Of a DNA stretch of 64,000 nucleotides, positions 1 to 11,369 are shown in pieces. The stretch spans positions 186,001 through 250,000 of the forward strand of contig JBDOQK010000021.1 of assembly GCA_040437565.1 (NCBI GenBank), given 5' to 3'. This DNA comes from Albugo candida (taxonomy: Eukaryota; Oomycota; Peronosporomycetes; Albuginales). The position numbers were made by a program, and so were the translations under genes. Under the pieces are notes generated by a model. It did no database searches. It worked only from the letters and a program-made list of their open reading frames with translations, and was not told the DNA's origin. Numbering within the stretch: the stretch's first letter is position 1; the number at the start of each line of letters is the position of its first letter.

Positions 1-1070
1 AGTGATTTGTTTGAGCTTGGAATTGGCCAGACGGACGCTCTTGCACGTACTTACGAGCATAGTTGCACATCCAAGCGTTCGTTTTCCATCTTGAAATAAG
101 TCTGGGCGATGTTCCAGAAATAATTCCTTAGCAATCGCTGCGCTTTAGACCTCTGCTCGTGTTGGAGGACATCAAGTAATGATGCGTCCAATCTGAGGGC
201 ATGAACATCAGAATAGCTTTACACTGGGCTTCATGTATGTATGACAGAGAATGTAGGAGGACTTGTGGCTAAAATCTTATTATCGGAAGCTTTCTTTCAA
301 CGTTTCTTTCTATGATTATCTTCAAAATTACATACGATTCGTATAGTCTCATGTTTTCCTCTCGCGTGTAATACTTCTTCAGTATGCTTCTACTTGATGC
401 GGAGGAGAAGTTGTTAGAGAGCGAATGAGCTCTCTACGACCTTTACTTGTTCCGTTTTCCACTGCTGTACATTTAACAAAGGGAACTCCAAGAGCATAGT
501 TCCATCTGACTTGCAACCCAAACGCACGCCACAAAATGGTAAACTTTTTTGCATGGGACGCATAGTAGGAAGCTTTGTAAATTAGCTGTTCAGCCATTTA
601 CAAATGCAGCAGGAAGGCACAATACTTGCTGAAGATGTTGTGAGGACAGACTGATGCAAACAACTTCTGCTTTCTAAGCGTATACCAAAGTGATTGGAAC
701 GTATTGAATTGCCCCACAACTCTATTGCCTCTTCTTGCCCAGTACTTAAAGCCTCATTCAGGGTCTGTCTCATCGTTGTAGCTGCTGTACTCCATCATTT
801 CACTATTGCAAATGCAGAGTTTGCAGTACGATCCCATATATTTCTCTGGAAGCAAGTGGCTTAATAGCCAGCTGCATGATTTTTCCAAAGTATGCGCTGA
901 CTATTCCTAACGTCACGAGGGCTGATAATTAAAATTGTTGAAGCGCAATACTCTAAATACAAACTCATATGCTGCAAATAAATTAGGAAAGCTGCTTTAT
1001 GTTGGGATTGATGCGCGTACTGGGACGTGCATACTGCGTATCGTATAAACATTCTACAGATGACCAAATT
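1..1070 (-). pseudogene. Decayed repeat family C copy, inverted
   Basis: On the minus strand this stretch matches, with many differences, the plus-strand family C copies near 32.8-33.8, 50.2-50.9, 55.4-56.2 and 60.0-60.6 kb. The clearest shared piece is the stretch around 10-90, whose reverse complement recurs at 50,330-50,400 and 60,170-60,240 (a GTACAAGAGCGTCC-like core). Short open stretches remain at 379-597 and 582-773 (minus), but no continuous gene can be read. Function is unknown. The copy lies next to a family D copy just as in the main array, but with the whole arrangement flipped. Confidence 0.6.
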
Positions 1071-1091
1071 CTTCTCGATTCGATGTAGATG

Positions 1092-2760
1092 ACATATTAG
1101 AAAGTCAATGGTGACACGGATGTACGGATTGCGAGATCAGATTTTCCCTTAGATCCTTTCGTTGGTACAGAAACCTCCATATCAAACAGTACGATATACT
1201 GTTAATGATGGTGCATTCACTTGCACATCTAAACTACTGCAGAATTCCGCAAAAAGAAGGCTGTGATGCATATGAAGATAGCCAGTGAAGAAGAACTACA
1301 TCACGATCTGCTCTTTCAATGCACAACACAGCTCGTTTATGAGGTCAACAAAGTCGTTGATTCATCACGAATGAGTACTGTTATATTATCAGCAGGTAAC
1401 AATGAACATTTCGCTACGGAACGAAACAATTTACGTGCGACTTGATGCTGCAAGATAGTGAGAATGAGATTCAATCTTTCATTATGTACTTTTAATGGAA
1501 AGATCGCTTACTGCAAACTCTATTTGTATCAATTATACTTGTTAAAAGGATGGGGTATTCTTACAAAGCTTTCCACTATTCTTACTCTCTTACAGACTTA
1601 AATCTGACTGATGAAAAAAGTATGGAGAAGAGATGAGCAGGATCAGTCTTTGAAATATCTCCGATTGTCTTCTCTATCCAATTGTTTCTATTCTCAGATT
1701 CAAGACGAAGAATACATCTGGCCATTTGGATTGTCACACAATCTCGTGCGTAGCTCCTCTTCAGTGTATAGAGCACACCCTAAACACTAAACCCTACTAA
1801 CTGATCCACAGCTGCTCTTTCGTGATAACACGCACCGATTATGGCGTCAATGAAAGCTGTCGGATCAGATTTACATTCAGAAGCAATCGTATCGAAAATG
1901 AGGAAATTCTGAAGCTCAGTGAAGTTTCACGTGTAAAGAAAGAAGAATCCGTCAATATGAGAAAGAGAATNNNNNNNNNNNNNNNNNNNNNNNNNNNNNN
2001 NNNNNNNNNNNNNNNNNNNNNNNNNNNNNNNNNNNNNNNNNNNNNNNNNNNNNNNNNNNNNNNNNNNNNNAATGAACATTTCGCTACGGAACGAAACAAT
2101 TTACGTGCGACTTGATGCTGCAAGATAGTGAGAATGAGATTCAATCTTTCATTATGTACTTTTAATGGAAAGATCGCTTACTGCAAACTCTATTTGTATC
2201 AATTATACTTGTTAAAAGGATGGGGTATTCTTACAAAGCTTTCCACTATTCTTACTCTCTTACAGACTTAAATCTGACTGATGAAAAAAGTATGGAGAAG
2301 AGATGAGCAGGATCAGTCTTTGAAATATCTCCGATTGTCTTCTCTATCCAATTGTTTCTATTCTCAGATTCAAGACGAAGAATACATCTGGCCATTTGGA
2401 TTGTCACACAATCTCGTGCGTAGCTCCTCTTCAGTGTATAGAGCACACCCTAAACACTAAACCCTACTAACTGATCCACAGCTGCTCTTTCGTGATAACA
2501 CGCACCGATTATGGCGTCAATGAAAGCTGTCGGATCAGATTTACATTCAGAAGCAATCGTATCGAAAATGAGGAAATTCTGAAGCTCAGTGAAGTTTCAC
2601 GTGTAAAGAAAGAAGAATCCGTCAATATGAGAAAGAGAATAGCAGAGACAGATTCTAGATCGGTTTGAGATACTGTCGCTACGATCTTTCCAACACTCCA
2701 TCAATTCTGTGGAGGGTACCATTCCGTGTCCAGGACGTGGCGTTTTCTTGGTAGAAGAAT
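1092..2760 (+). pseudogene. Decayed repeat family D copy
   Basis: The plus strand around 1,106-1,200 reads GDTDVRIARSDFP, matching the minus-strand D copies at 49,498 (GDTDVRITRSNSP) and 31,894 (GDKDVRIERS). Further on, 1,263-1,445 reads an open stretch with LVYEVNKVVDSS, the counterpart of LVEEVNKMISLS near 49,190. The ancestral gene was probably multi-exon: a TACTAAC-like branch site followed by CACAG occurs at 1,792-1,811. No intact reading frame spans the copy. An N gap (1,971-2,070) and an assembly duplication lie inside it. Function is unknown. Confidence 0.6.
1401..2640. other. 100-N gap with duplicated flanks (570 bp)
   Basis: The Ns occupy 1,971-2,070. The 570 bases before the gap (1,401-1,970) are repeated identically after it (2,071-2,640), and the sequence then continues. 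This looks like two contig ends that overlap but were not merged, so the true sequence has one copy. Confidence 0.9.
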
Positions 2761-2991
2761 TACCTAATCACCTATGACGTAAGTGAGAATTCATATGACA
2801 TGCGTCTTATTACCTAATAAACAGGCTTAAATAAGCTGCGTATAGAGAGTAGTCCACGTCAGAATGACGTCACTGCAGCAGGAATCAATCGTATGCAACT
2901 TCACAATCCATATCTTTACATCCTATATGTGATTGGAAGGCATCCGAATACTCCACAATTCAATTTGCTTCCAACCCCCCAGTAGGCACAC

Positions 2992-3537
2992 ATGATCTCC
3001 CGTAGCTTCTTAGCTGTCGTACTCAGTCTCTCCAGTGCTTCAAATACGAATTTCGTGCGACATCTTGCTCGTCCGGTGGTAACTGAGATAAAAGATTATT
3101 TTGTGCCCTCCTGCCCCTTCAATAGCGAGACGGGGATTGAATTTTATGATTTGGATGGAAATAACCACTGCCTGGATTTGAAAAATCCCTTATCTCCGTG
3201 GTGCATCAACCAATTGCCACAATTGCTGATGCTTATAATCAGGAACATTTTCCCACCGAATCCAGGAAACGAGAAGAAGTATTACGAAAAGTTGGGTTGG
3301 AAAGATGTCTCCACAAAGTTGGCAACGGTGTTTCCGTATACCTCCTTTGATCAGAGTGAGAAAGCTGTAAGGAGATGGATGGTTTCTCTTTACGTTTTCA
3401 TGGCCGAAGATTCACGGATTCAGAATGGTCTCACCACCGAAATTTGGCCTCACACAAAAGACCCAAATCTAGCTTTCTTTAACAGACTTGCATTGTGGGT
3501 TCAGACGAATTGCATGAAAGTTGCCCGTATGAAGTAG
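2992..3537 (+). CDS. Small secreted four-cysteine protein (SSP-1), candidate effector
   Basis: An intact 181-residue reading frame begins with a hydrophobic signal-peptide-like start (MISRSFLAVVLSLSSAS). It shares its layout with the SSP genes at 34.1, 41.6 and 51.4 kb: an SCP motif near residue 40, two further cysteines about 20 and 30 residues on, a hydrophobic helix with RNIF, a short aromatic/helical middle and a C-terminal block FFNRLALWVQTNC. No transmembrane segment follows the signal. The start is the first ATG and matches the MIS start of several paralogues. Function is not known; secretion and multi-copy decay suggest a host-interaction protein, which is inference. It is on the plus strand, opposite to the other SSP copies, in line with an inverted unit. 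Confidence 0.75.
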   Translation: MISRSFLAVVLSLSSASNTNFVRHLARPVVTEIKDYFVPSCPFNSETGIEFYDLDGNNHCLDLKNPLSPWCINQLPQLLMLIIRNIFPPNPGNEKKYYEKLGWKDVSTKLATVFPYTSFDQSEKAVRRWMVSLYVFMAEDSRIQNGLTTEIWPHTKDPNLAFFNRLALWVQTNCMKVARMK

Positions 3538-3924
3538 GATTCATTGCGCTATCATTGGTGCCAAATTGCGTTAATACATTCTAATCGTTTTCATTCGATT
3601 CTTTTCCAATTTTCGCTTCTAATTGAGATGAGGGCTGTGCATGCAACCGGAGCACCTTCACTGTTTCATATGCTTTGTCCGGAAGCAGATCGACGTGATT
3701 CCGTGATGAGTTGTGGCTGCAGTGTAAGCTGCAAAGTTGCCTCGTAACCTCCCACAAATTCAAACGAATGAAAACGATCGAGATTTGTCAATCAAATCAT
3801 ATCATTCACTCCAATGTCCACAGTCCTGATCGTTGATTACAATAATCACAAAAAATGTCCAAGTGATAGTATTCCGTGCTCGAACCATAAGCGCTTTCAA
3901 CCTTGTAAATCGTTTCGAAAGGTT
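3538..3924. other. Intergenic stretch, no gene seen
   Basis: This is the region downstream of SSP-1. Only short overlapping open stretches occur on both strands, and none has a recognisable motif, a signal peptide or a counterpart elsewhere in the window. Confidence 0.5.
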
Positions 3925-4377
3925 TCATGTTGCTCTAAATGAGGAAGATAACGCACGTTTACACACGCAAGAAGGTACAGGTACGAACAGATCGGTCGCC
4001 AGACTGATAACTCCATAACAACGATTGTGCAGATGTCGAAGATTATCTGCTGAATAGCGATAACAAAACTCGAGTGGTATCATCGCCATTGAGTACGTGG
4101 CGATTGAATCATAGCTGAAAATCGATACAATGTGAATAAGAGTGAGTGATCGATTAATTGAAGTGGAAATGGATCTCATGCACTTGAGATGCATCCTGGT
4201 TGCTCCAAATTTTCCATCAAGTAGTGATTCCTTATATAACGTGAGAATCCCACCACATAAAGTGAGTGTTCGTATATCAATCGAATTTACGTGCACGTCA
4301 CAGCTCGAAAGTGTGTGTGCCTGAAGCAAACTGATTGGCAGAAATACCACAAATATCAACCAATCACAACCCCACAT
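3925..4377 (-). CDS. Possible secreted cysteine-containing protein
   Basis: A 150-residue open frame starts at an ATG with a plausible signal peptide (MWGCDWLIFVVFLPISLLQA) and carries roughly ten cysteines, including an SCVCK motif near the C-terminus. I recognise no family. It is divergent from the ATP synthase alpha-like gene, with only 8 bp between the two start codons, so one promoter would have to lie inside the other gene's leader. This makes a chance open frame quite possible. Base composition does not settle it. Confidence 0.3.
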   Translation of the reverse strand: MWGCDWLIFVVFLPISLLQAHTLSSCDVHVNSIDIRTLTLCGGILTLYKESLLDGKFGATRMHLKCMRSISTSINRSLTLIHIVSIFSYDSIATYSMAMIPLEFCYRYSADNLRHLHNRCYGVISLATDLFVPVPSCVCKRALSSSFRAT

Positions 4378-4385
4378 GCCACCTC

Positions 4386-6381
4386 ATGCGTCCGAACATT
4401 TTCCACCGAATTGAAAGCGTTTACGGCGTTTGTCGATCGCTCAGAAACACACGTCGTCCATTCTTCCTCACTACCAAGCGATCCTTTGCAAAAAATGCGT
4501 CCATTGAACATACCAATTTCCTCACTCAGCAGCTATTCGAACGAATCCAAAACCACCAAAATGACCAAAACGAGTCGAAGGAACAGAACGACTTTGCATC
4601 CGCATGGAAATCAAGGAANNNNNNNNNNNNNNNNNNNNNNNNNNNNNNNNNNNNNNNNNNNNNNNNNNNNNNNNNNNNNNNNNNNNNNNNNNNNNNNNNN
4701 NNNNNNNNNNNNNNNNNNTCGTCCATTCTTCCTCACTACCAAGCGATCCTTTGCAAAAAATGCGTCCATTGAACATACCAATTTCCTCACTCAGCAGCTA
4801 TTCGAACGAATCCAAAACCACCAAAATGACCAAAACGAGTCGAAGGAACAGAACGACTTTGCATCCGCATGGAAATCAAGGAATAGGACCACTAGAACCG
4901 TTACAGCATCCATGAACCTTCCTGATAGTGGAAATATTGTCGATGTGCGTGAATGCGTCGCGATTGTCTCGGGTCTTGGCGACGCAGGCGTTGGATCCAT
5001 TGTAGCGATATCTTCCACCTCTCATGAAAATTGCCATGTCGAGTGGTATGGAGTCGTAATGTATATGGGGAAACGCTCAGCACACATTGCGTTGATTCCT
5101 GCTGTGTGGAATAAGTGCAGTGGGGCGAAACGCGTGCCCGTTTCGATTGGAATGGAAGCCAACGTCGTCCCTGGTCAATTTGTATTGATTCTCCCTGAAA
5201 ATGGTTCTGTTCATTTCGTCAGCGATCTCATTAGAGCTCCTGAGAATTCCCAAAAGGACACTTCAGTGTCGACTTCTCTTCCATTTTTCATGGGATCCAA
5301 ATGCGTTCCAAGTTTCATGTCGCGAAGACCTCTTCATACTCCATTTCGTACGGGAGTTCTCGCAATTGATTGTTTCCAACCGCTTGCATGTGGCCATCGT
5401 CTTGGTGTCTTTGGACCGCTTCATTCCGGTAAATCGGAGCTGATGTTGGAAATCATTGTCAATCATGTGAATGAGTGCAAGGAACGCGGCATCCAACCTC
5501 CTCATTTTGTCTACGTTTGTGTCGGACAGAATGCTCATCGTATCCGTCGCATCTCAAAAGCGTTCGAGGACGCAAATGTGTCCATGCACACGACAATCGT
5601 AGCTACGTCCAACTATGATGCACTCATGTTGCAGTACTTGACACCATTTATCGGATGTATGGTTGCCGAGCGTCATAAAGCTCCGAAGACTGTGGTCGTT
5701 TATGATGATTTGGCGATGCATTCGACGATTACGGAGCAATTGATCCAATTGATTGAGCTTCCTCGATCTGCGTTGAGTATATTCGATGGTGTTGCAATTT
5801 TGATGGAACGCTCGGGTCGATTTGAAGTGAATGGGTCGGAGCGTTCGATGACGACATTTGCGCTTGCAACATCCGGAAGAGAGACAGCGGAGATGCATGA
5901 GCGGTTGAGGTCGCTGGTGGATGACGTTGTGTCGATTCCGAATGATGTCGTGTTGCCGGGTAAATCGATTCGTGGTGCGCCGTTCCAGATAAAAGGCTTG
6001 TGGCGATGGAATCAACGAGTGCGTGCGCGTATCAATTCCATTGCGAGGAAAGCTGCCAGCATGGACGAAGCACGACAGCTTGGAATTGAGCCTGAAGGCA
6101 GCCAGATCATGGAGTACCAGCAATTCGTGAGAGAATTCTTCACGCAGAAAGCTGTTTTGGAAAAGGAAAGAATCCTTCTGGGTGTCATGTTTCTCGCAAT
6201 AGTTGAAATGGATCGACTTCCATCTCCATTCCGAATCTCTTCCTTCTTGGACAAGGCGATGGCAGCATTGATGCATTCAGATACACTTGGAAAACAATTG
6301 GAAGTCGCACTTGCGGCTGGAGATTGGACGACATCACTCGACCAAGCTTTGATTGCTTTTTTGAAGCAGCAGATTGAATAA
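4386..6381 (+). CDS. Divergent mitochondrial ATP synthase alpha-like protein
   Basis: After removal of the duplicated gap segment (one of 4,454-4,618 and 4,719-4,883 plus the Ns) a single frame of 576 residues runs from ATG 4,386. Residues 1-40 are Arg/Ser-rich with RRPFF and KRSFAKN, fitting a mitochondrial presequence. Residues 235-262 (GVLAID...GHRLGVFGPLHSGKSE) align with the alpha-subunit P-loop region, and VVVYDDLAMHS with the Walker B strand. The usual GDRQTGKT is replaced by GPLHSGKS, and the PPGREAYPGD loop and GLSVSRVGSA segment are not recognisable. It is likely a paralogue with a non-standard or lost catalytic role and not the housekeeping subunit. It is convergent with AP-2 alpha, 169 bp apart. 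Confidence 0.85.
4454..4883. other. 100-N gap with duplicated flanks (165 bp)
   Basis: The Ns are at 4,619-4,718. Bases 4,454-4,618 are repeated identically at 4,719-4,883. Collapsing the duplicate restores one reading frame for the ATP synthase alpha-like gene, which supports an assembly artefact. Confidence 0.92.
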
Positions 6382-6550
6382 TTGGAGTGAGATGCCGTTC
6401 GTTGAATGAATTGCAATTCCAATACCTGATATTGAGATAGTTTGAATTCGACAAAGTTTCTGTGGAAAACAAATTGTGAGAGGCTATAAAACATATCGCA
6501 TTCCAACGGTAATTCTGCAAGAATGCCAAATTGTGTGTATTTGTTACGAC

Positions 6551-9455
6551 CTAAAGGAGAATCTTACGCAAGACATTCTTCAGCGCCACACTTACATCCC
6601 GATTCGCTGTGCGGATAGCCAACTGATACGAATTCATTGCGTCGATTTCCACGCGAACGATACATCCAATTGAGACTTTATCGCCATTCGGACCTAATGT
6701 TCCTGTACGGAAGGTTCCCGCGACGCACAATTGGTTGTCGGTGGATCCCTGCATGACGGAAGGAGTAAGGAAAGGGAATGAGAAGAGGATTTCTTACCTC
6801 TACAAGCGCGAATTTGATGTCTTCTGTGAGATTGCGTCGAATTTGCATCGTATCGATCGTGATGGAGCTCTTCCACGAGTCGTATTGCTCACGATCTTGA
6901 CCTTCTAACGCTTGCCAACGCGTAAGGAAATCGTGTCGGGGTAATTGAACAGGCTCTATGAAGGATGTAACGTGGCAGGGAAGACGCATTTCGTACGCGT
7001 AAAGTCTTCCATTGCATGTGAATGAGACCTTTAGCGTTGGCGCATCGTGAAATGGAGCCATACATTCCATCATAAGCTGCTGGACGATTTGCTGTTTGGA
7101 TGCGAGTTGGGAAGCCATTGGATCGGTTTGCATTCGAAATGCGTTATTCGATACGCCGCACTTTGAGGTATCGATTTCCACTTGGAAAGACGTTAACGAA
7201 TGAGCGCATTTGTTGCCGTAAAAGATTCCCAAACGACATTGTGGAGGTCGATACTCTTGTTTCACTCCAATTTGGAGGAATTCATTCTCTAAGAGAACTC
7301 CTTGCGCATTCAATAAGAGATTGCGATACCATTCCGATACTTTGGCTGATGTGACAGCATCGAACCCAACTGCATGCTGAGGCGCCGGAGGTGCATCTCC
7401 AAAGACATCGAGGAGGTCGGAGACAGGATTGGCACTTCGAATGACTTCTTTGGAGGTTGCAGTGGAGTTGGAAGTGCCGAGTTTAGCGCCGCTGACAGGT
7501 TGGACCGAGTCGAGAGAGAGTAGATCCACGTGATTTGATTGCTGAGAGGATGTGTCATTGTCTCTAATTCGGTCGGTTTCGATAGAGTTGCTGGCGATTT
7601 TGTTTTCTTCACCGACTGCTGCTTTCTGCTGATTACGAAGACGTAAGATCAAGGCGGATTCGCGATTCTCGGGGAATATTGGCATCGGCTCTAGCACTTT
7701 TTTCATTAGATCGTCGCCAATTTGATCCAAGCAAAAGTACTCGCACGCCCGTTGCTGTATTTCCAAGTCCATATTGCTCGAACATTGTTTGAACACATCT
7801 AAAATCAATGGACGTATCTCATCGTACAAGTTTTCCATCTTGACAAACGCTGAGAGAATGAGACAACGCGTTGGAATTGATGACACCATAAAGTGTTTGT
7901 GAAGCAATTGGAACTGTTTTTCACTTGACATGTCAGGCAACTCGCATATCAAATACCCAAATTCGCCGAGAACATATGCTCCAAACTTAGCAGTTGTCTC
8001 GTCAATGTGTTTGGGCTCTAAGGCGCGGAACATCACTTCAGCCGCATACTTTTGTAATTCTTCTTTGTTGGTGACAATTTGAACCACGCGGTGCCATACA
8101 TCGTCGGGAACTTGTGATCCAGCGATCGTGATGAGTTGAAGAACAGTGTCCACATACCACCGGAGGTTCTTGGCGTACTTTTCAGCCAAAATGGCGGCTT
8201 TCAATACGATTTCTTCGCGAATCGCTCCCTCAGCAACGGGTAAATAATTGACGAGCTCATTGACGATTTCCAGTGCGTTTTCAGTATCACACATGGAAAA
8301 TAAGAGATCCAATGCTCTTCGACGAATGGAATTGTCGGCATCTTTGAGAGAGAAGAGAACTGTGTCTTTGTGTGCTTTGACAGCATTCACGTCGCCTTCC
8401 AAACGAACGTACCGATACATGGAATCCAAGCCGATGTAGCGGATATTTGGCTCCGACAGTGAGATGAATCGAGCCAAAAGTTGAATCCCTTGTTCTTTGA
8501 GCTGTGGGTCGCTTCGTTTTCCTTGTGCAATGACCAAATTGACTGTTTCAATCAAAACTGCGAATGCGGCATTATTCTTTGCTCCTTTTCCTGGAAGCGG
8601 TCGTGCTAAAATACGATGCAGCACATCATTTAATTTAGCGTCCACACTTTTGTCTTTGCTGGCACCAAACTGCTGAAGGATGCGTAATAACTTGACTTGC
8701 AACCATGGACATGGAGTGTTGTAATACATGTAGTCTCGAGGACACGCTTTGTGGTTGACAAGTGTTCCCAATCGAGTGACGCACACGTCGTAAAGGGAAC
8801 TCAACTTGGTCGGATGCAAAGACATGGACGTCTGCAATAAACTGGCTGCTGATGTGACAACACCCAAATGTGTCTCCGACATGAGCGTAACTAAACGTGT
8901 TTCAAGATCTTCGACGGGAATCAAGTCGGGATTTGGGATCAACATACGTCGAACACATAAAGCGGCTTTCTTGCGGACATGAGCGATACTTGCTGAGCTC
9001 ATGAGAAGGCTGACGACGTCGGGAGATAACGCTTCGGAGAATTCACTTCCACCCAAATTTGCGACACAACACAGCGCCAAACATTGATGACTTGCTTCCA
9101 CAGATTTCAAATCGTTCCGAATCGAATTCACAACCAGTGTCATGAGTTCATCGGAGCTTTTCAAAAGGATGGAGCAGCCCAAATAGCCCAAACACTTTTC
9201 CGAGTATTTGGTGCTGGATACGAGATTGATTACTTGCATATGACCAAAGTCGATGTCGTAGCCCAGCATGAAGATATAGATGAGTTTCCATGCGTATTTC
9301 TTCTTGTCGTAAGAATTGAGTTGATGGTTTTGGGTAAATTTCTGACGGATTTTGCCCAACTCTTTATCCACTCGTTTTTGTTCTTCTTCGTGTGAAGTGC
9401 ACGAACGCAGCTCACTGATAAAGTTGTTGAGTCCTCGCGCACTGAACATGGCCAT
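6551..9455 (-). CDS. AP2A: AP-2 complex subunit alpha (alpha-adaptin)
   Basis: The gene has two exons, 9,455-6,798 and 6,748-6,551, joined by a 49-nt GT..AG intron, and encodes 951 residues, the normal length for this family. The N-terminal part (MFSARGLNNFISELRSC, then KKKYAWKLIYIFMLGYDIDFG) is the classic adaptin trunk of helical repeats that packs against beta2, mu2 and sigma2. A Ser/Asn-rich hinge near residues 690-740 leads to the ear domain ending in YQLAIRTANRDVS. The protein is a large subunit of the plasma-membrane clathrin adaptor that binds phosphoinositides and recruits endocytic accessory proteins. The true start is ATG 9,455; the second start at 9,809 belongs to an assembly duplicate. 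Only about 155 bp of real sequence separates it from the TECR stop. Confidence 0.96.
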
Positions 9456-9814
9456 AATTCNNNNNNNNNNNNNNNNNNNNNNNNNNNNNNNNNNNNNNNN
9501 NNNNNNNNNNNNNNNNNNNNNNNNNNNNNNNNNNNNNNNNNNNNNNNNNNNNNNNNNNNNTTTGGTGCTGGATACGAGATTGATTACTTGCATATGACCA
9601 AAGTCGATGTCGTAGCCCAGCATGAAGATATAGATGAGTTTCCATGCGTATTTCTTCTTGTCGTAAGAATTGAGTTGATGGTTTTGGGTAAATTTCTGAC
9701 GGATTTTGCCCAACTCTTTATCCACTCGTTTTTGTTCTTCTTCGTGTGAAGTGCACGAACGCAGCTCACTGATAAAGTTGTTGAGTCCTCGCGCACTGAA
9801 CATGGCCATAATTC
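9207..9814. other. 100-N gap with duplicated flanks (254 bp)
   Basis: The Ns are at 9,461-9,560. Bases 9,207-9,460 recur identically at 9,561-9,814, doubling the first 83 codons of alpha-adaptin. The frame happens to stay open through the Ns, which would give a false long protein if read literally. Confidence 0.92.
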
Positions 9815-9816
9815 AC

Positions 9817-10444
9817 TTTGTCGGCTACAAAAACGCTTTGAGCTTTGAGTGTCGAAATGCCTTTGACTCTGAAAAGACGCAACGTTTCGAAAAGGCGTTT
9901 TGATGAAAAAAAGTTTAGAGGCAAATGAGTTTCAACAGTGACATTTCATAAAAGTTACTTTGAGCTACAAAACAAGAGGAATTATCGCGCGACGACGAAG
10001 TATCTTGTACTCCGTACCGTACGTCTTGATGTAGTTGCGGTGTTTCTTCAGCGCCCATTGTGTCATTTGTAACAAGCCCANNNNNNNNNNNNNNNNNNNN
10101 NNNNNNNNNNNNNNNNNNNNNNNNNNNNNNNNNNNNNNNNNNNNNNNNNNNNNNNNNNNNNNNNNNNNNNNNNNNNNNNNTTTGTCGGCTACAAAAACGC
10201 TTTGAGCTTTGAGTGTCGAAATGCCTTTGACTCTGAAAAGACGCAACGTTTCGAAAAGGCGTTTTGATGAAAAAAAGTTTAGAGGCAAATGAGTTTCAAC
10301 AGTGACATTTCATAAAAGTTACTTTGAGCTACAAAACAAGAGGAATTATCGCGCGACGACGAAGTATCTTGTACTCCGTACCGTACGTCTTGATGTAGTT
10401 GCGGTGTTTCTTCAGCGCCCATTGTGTCATTTGTAACAAGCCCA
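9817..10444. other. 100-N gap with duplicated flanks (264 bp)
   Basis: The Ns are at 10,081-10,180. Bases 9,817-10,080 recur at 10,181-10,444, so the 3' end of the TECR gene appears twice. The copy at 9,965-10,080 is the artefactual or equivalent end. Confidence 0.92.
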
Positions 10445-11290
10445 TCAACGTGAACACGTAGCTGTAGAAGATTTGTGTCAAGATGCAAAATCCAATCCAG
10501 CCCATTACTTCGAACGTGTAATTGGGGCATGATACGAGTGCAAACAACGGGCCTTTGGGTATTGGACGAGCATGCGAACCATCTTTTGGTCGTAAGGAGC
10601 GAAGTTGGAGATGTACGGCCAAGTTGAGTATTTCTGAAAGTAGAAATACAAGCAGACCAAACTGAATCTGAAGTTGATTGGATGGACTTTGGTAAAGAGG
10701 ATGACATAAGGGATAGCCGATAGCTGCTCCAAAACACCAGTAATAAGCACAGTTTTTGAATAAATTAAACATGGGCATGGTCGCATGACTGAAGCGGTGC
10801 ACGAAGAGAGTTTCCAGCTCTCGTTTTATGAAATGAGTATTCCAGCAAATAATTCCCAAACGTGCGGTAGTATTGAAATATTTTTGATTGGATTGGTCAC
10901 CGTAGATCCACCAAGGACGATATGAGTACAGCAATACAATCAGAAGCGGTCCAAGGTATTCGAGGATGAATACTGTTCGGTAACCGATTTGCGGTCCCAA
11001 GTCTTTAAATACCAATTCCGAGCCATTTTGTACTCCCATCGATTTCAAAGGCTTCATATCGTCCATCAAAGGCTAAGATTGAATTATAATACAAGGAAGT
11101 TCGATTTGAAATACACGCCCGTTACCTTTAAGTCATCTCCATTTCGTAGCTTGTAAGATTGCCGATGATAGCTGACATTATGCAGCTTTTGGAATTTACT
11201 CTTTAAATCTTTGAGAGAACAGGAATCGCTGACATCAAGAGCGCCAAAATCGCGGGATTTTTTCCCGATCTTCACAATCTTAAGTTCCAT
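10329..11290 (-). CDS. TECR: Very-long-chain enoyl-CoA reductase (TECR/TSC13 type)
   Basis: Exons 11,290-11,126 and 11,072-10,329 are separated by a 53-nt intron and encode 302 residues, close to human TECR (308) and yeast Tsc13 (310). The N-terminal 70 residues form the ubiquitin-like domain (MELKIVKIGKKSRDFG), followed by the multi-spanning steroid-reductase-type membrane domain. The conserved end reads HRNYIKTYGTEYKILRRRAI, which carries the Tyr region implicated in catalysis in this family. The enzyme does the last step of the ER fatty-acid elongation cycle, reducing trans-2-enoyl-CoA with NADPH. The start is divergent from PAC1, 79 bp away, so the two probably share a promoter region. 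Confidence 0.93.
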
Positions 11291-11369
11291 GTGTCTCAAA
11301 AACGAAGAATCTGAGCCTTTGGCGAATAAATAGCCAATCCATGTTGAGCATTGCGATCGACCAGTAAAT

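Noticed and set aside
1779-1800. Telomere-like CCCTAAA heptads
   Set aside because: Only two or three imperfect units, followed by TACTAAC and CACAG, which reads better as an intron 3' end. The second occurrence at 2,449 is the gap duplicate.
5554-6276. 240-codon minus-strand frame
   Set aside because: It lies wholly opposite the ATP synthase-like gene, with a basic random-looking composition and no motif; shadow.
4291-6381. A 696-codon frame running through the Ns
   Set aside because: It counts a duplicated contig end twice. The real start is ATG 4,386 with the duplicate collapsed.
9456-9809. A second alpha-adaptin N-terminus as an extended protein
   Set aside because: It is identical to 9,207-9,455 and separated by an N gap, so it is an assembly duplicate.
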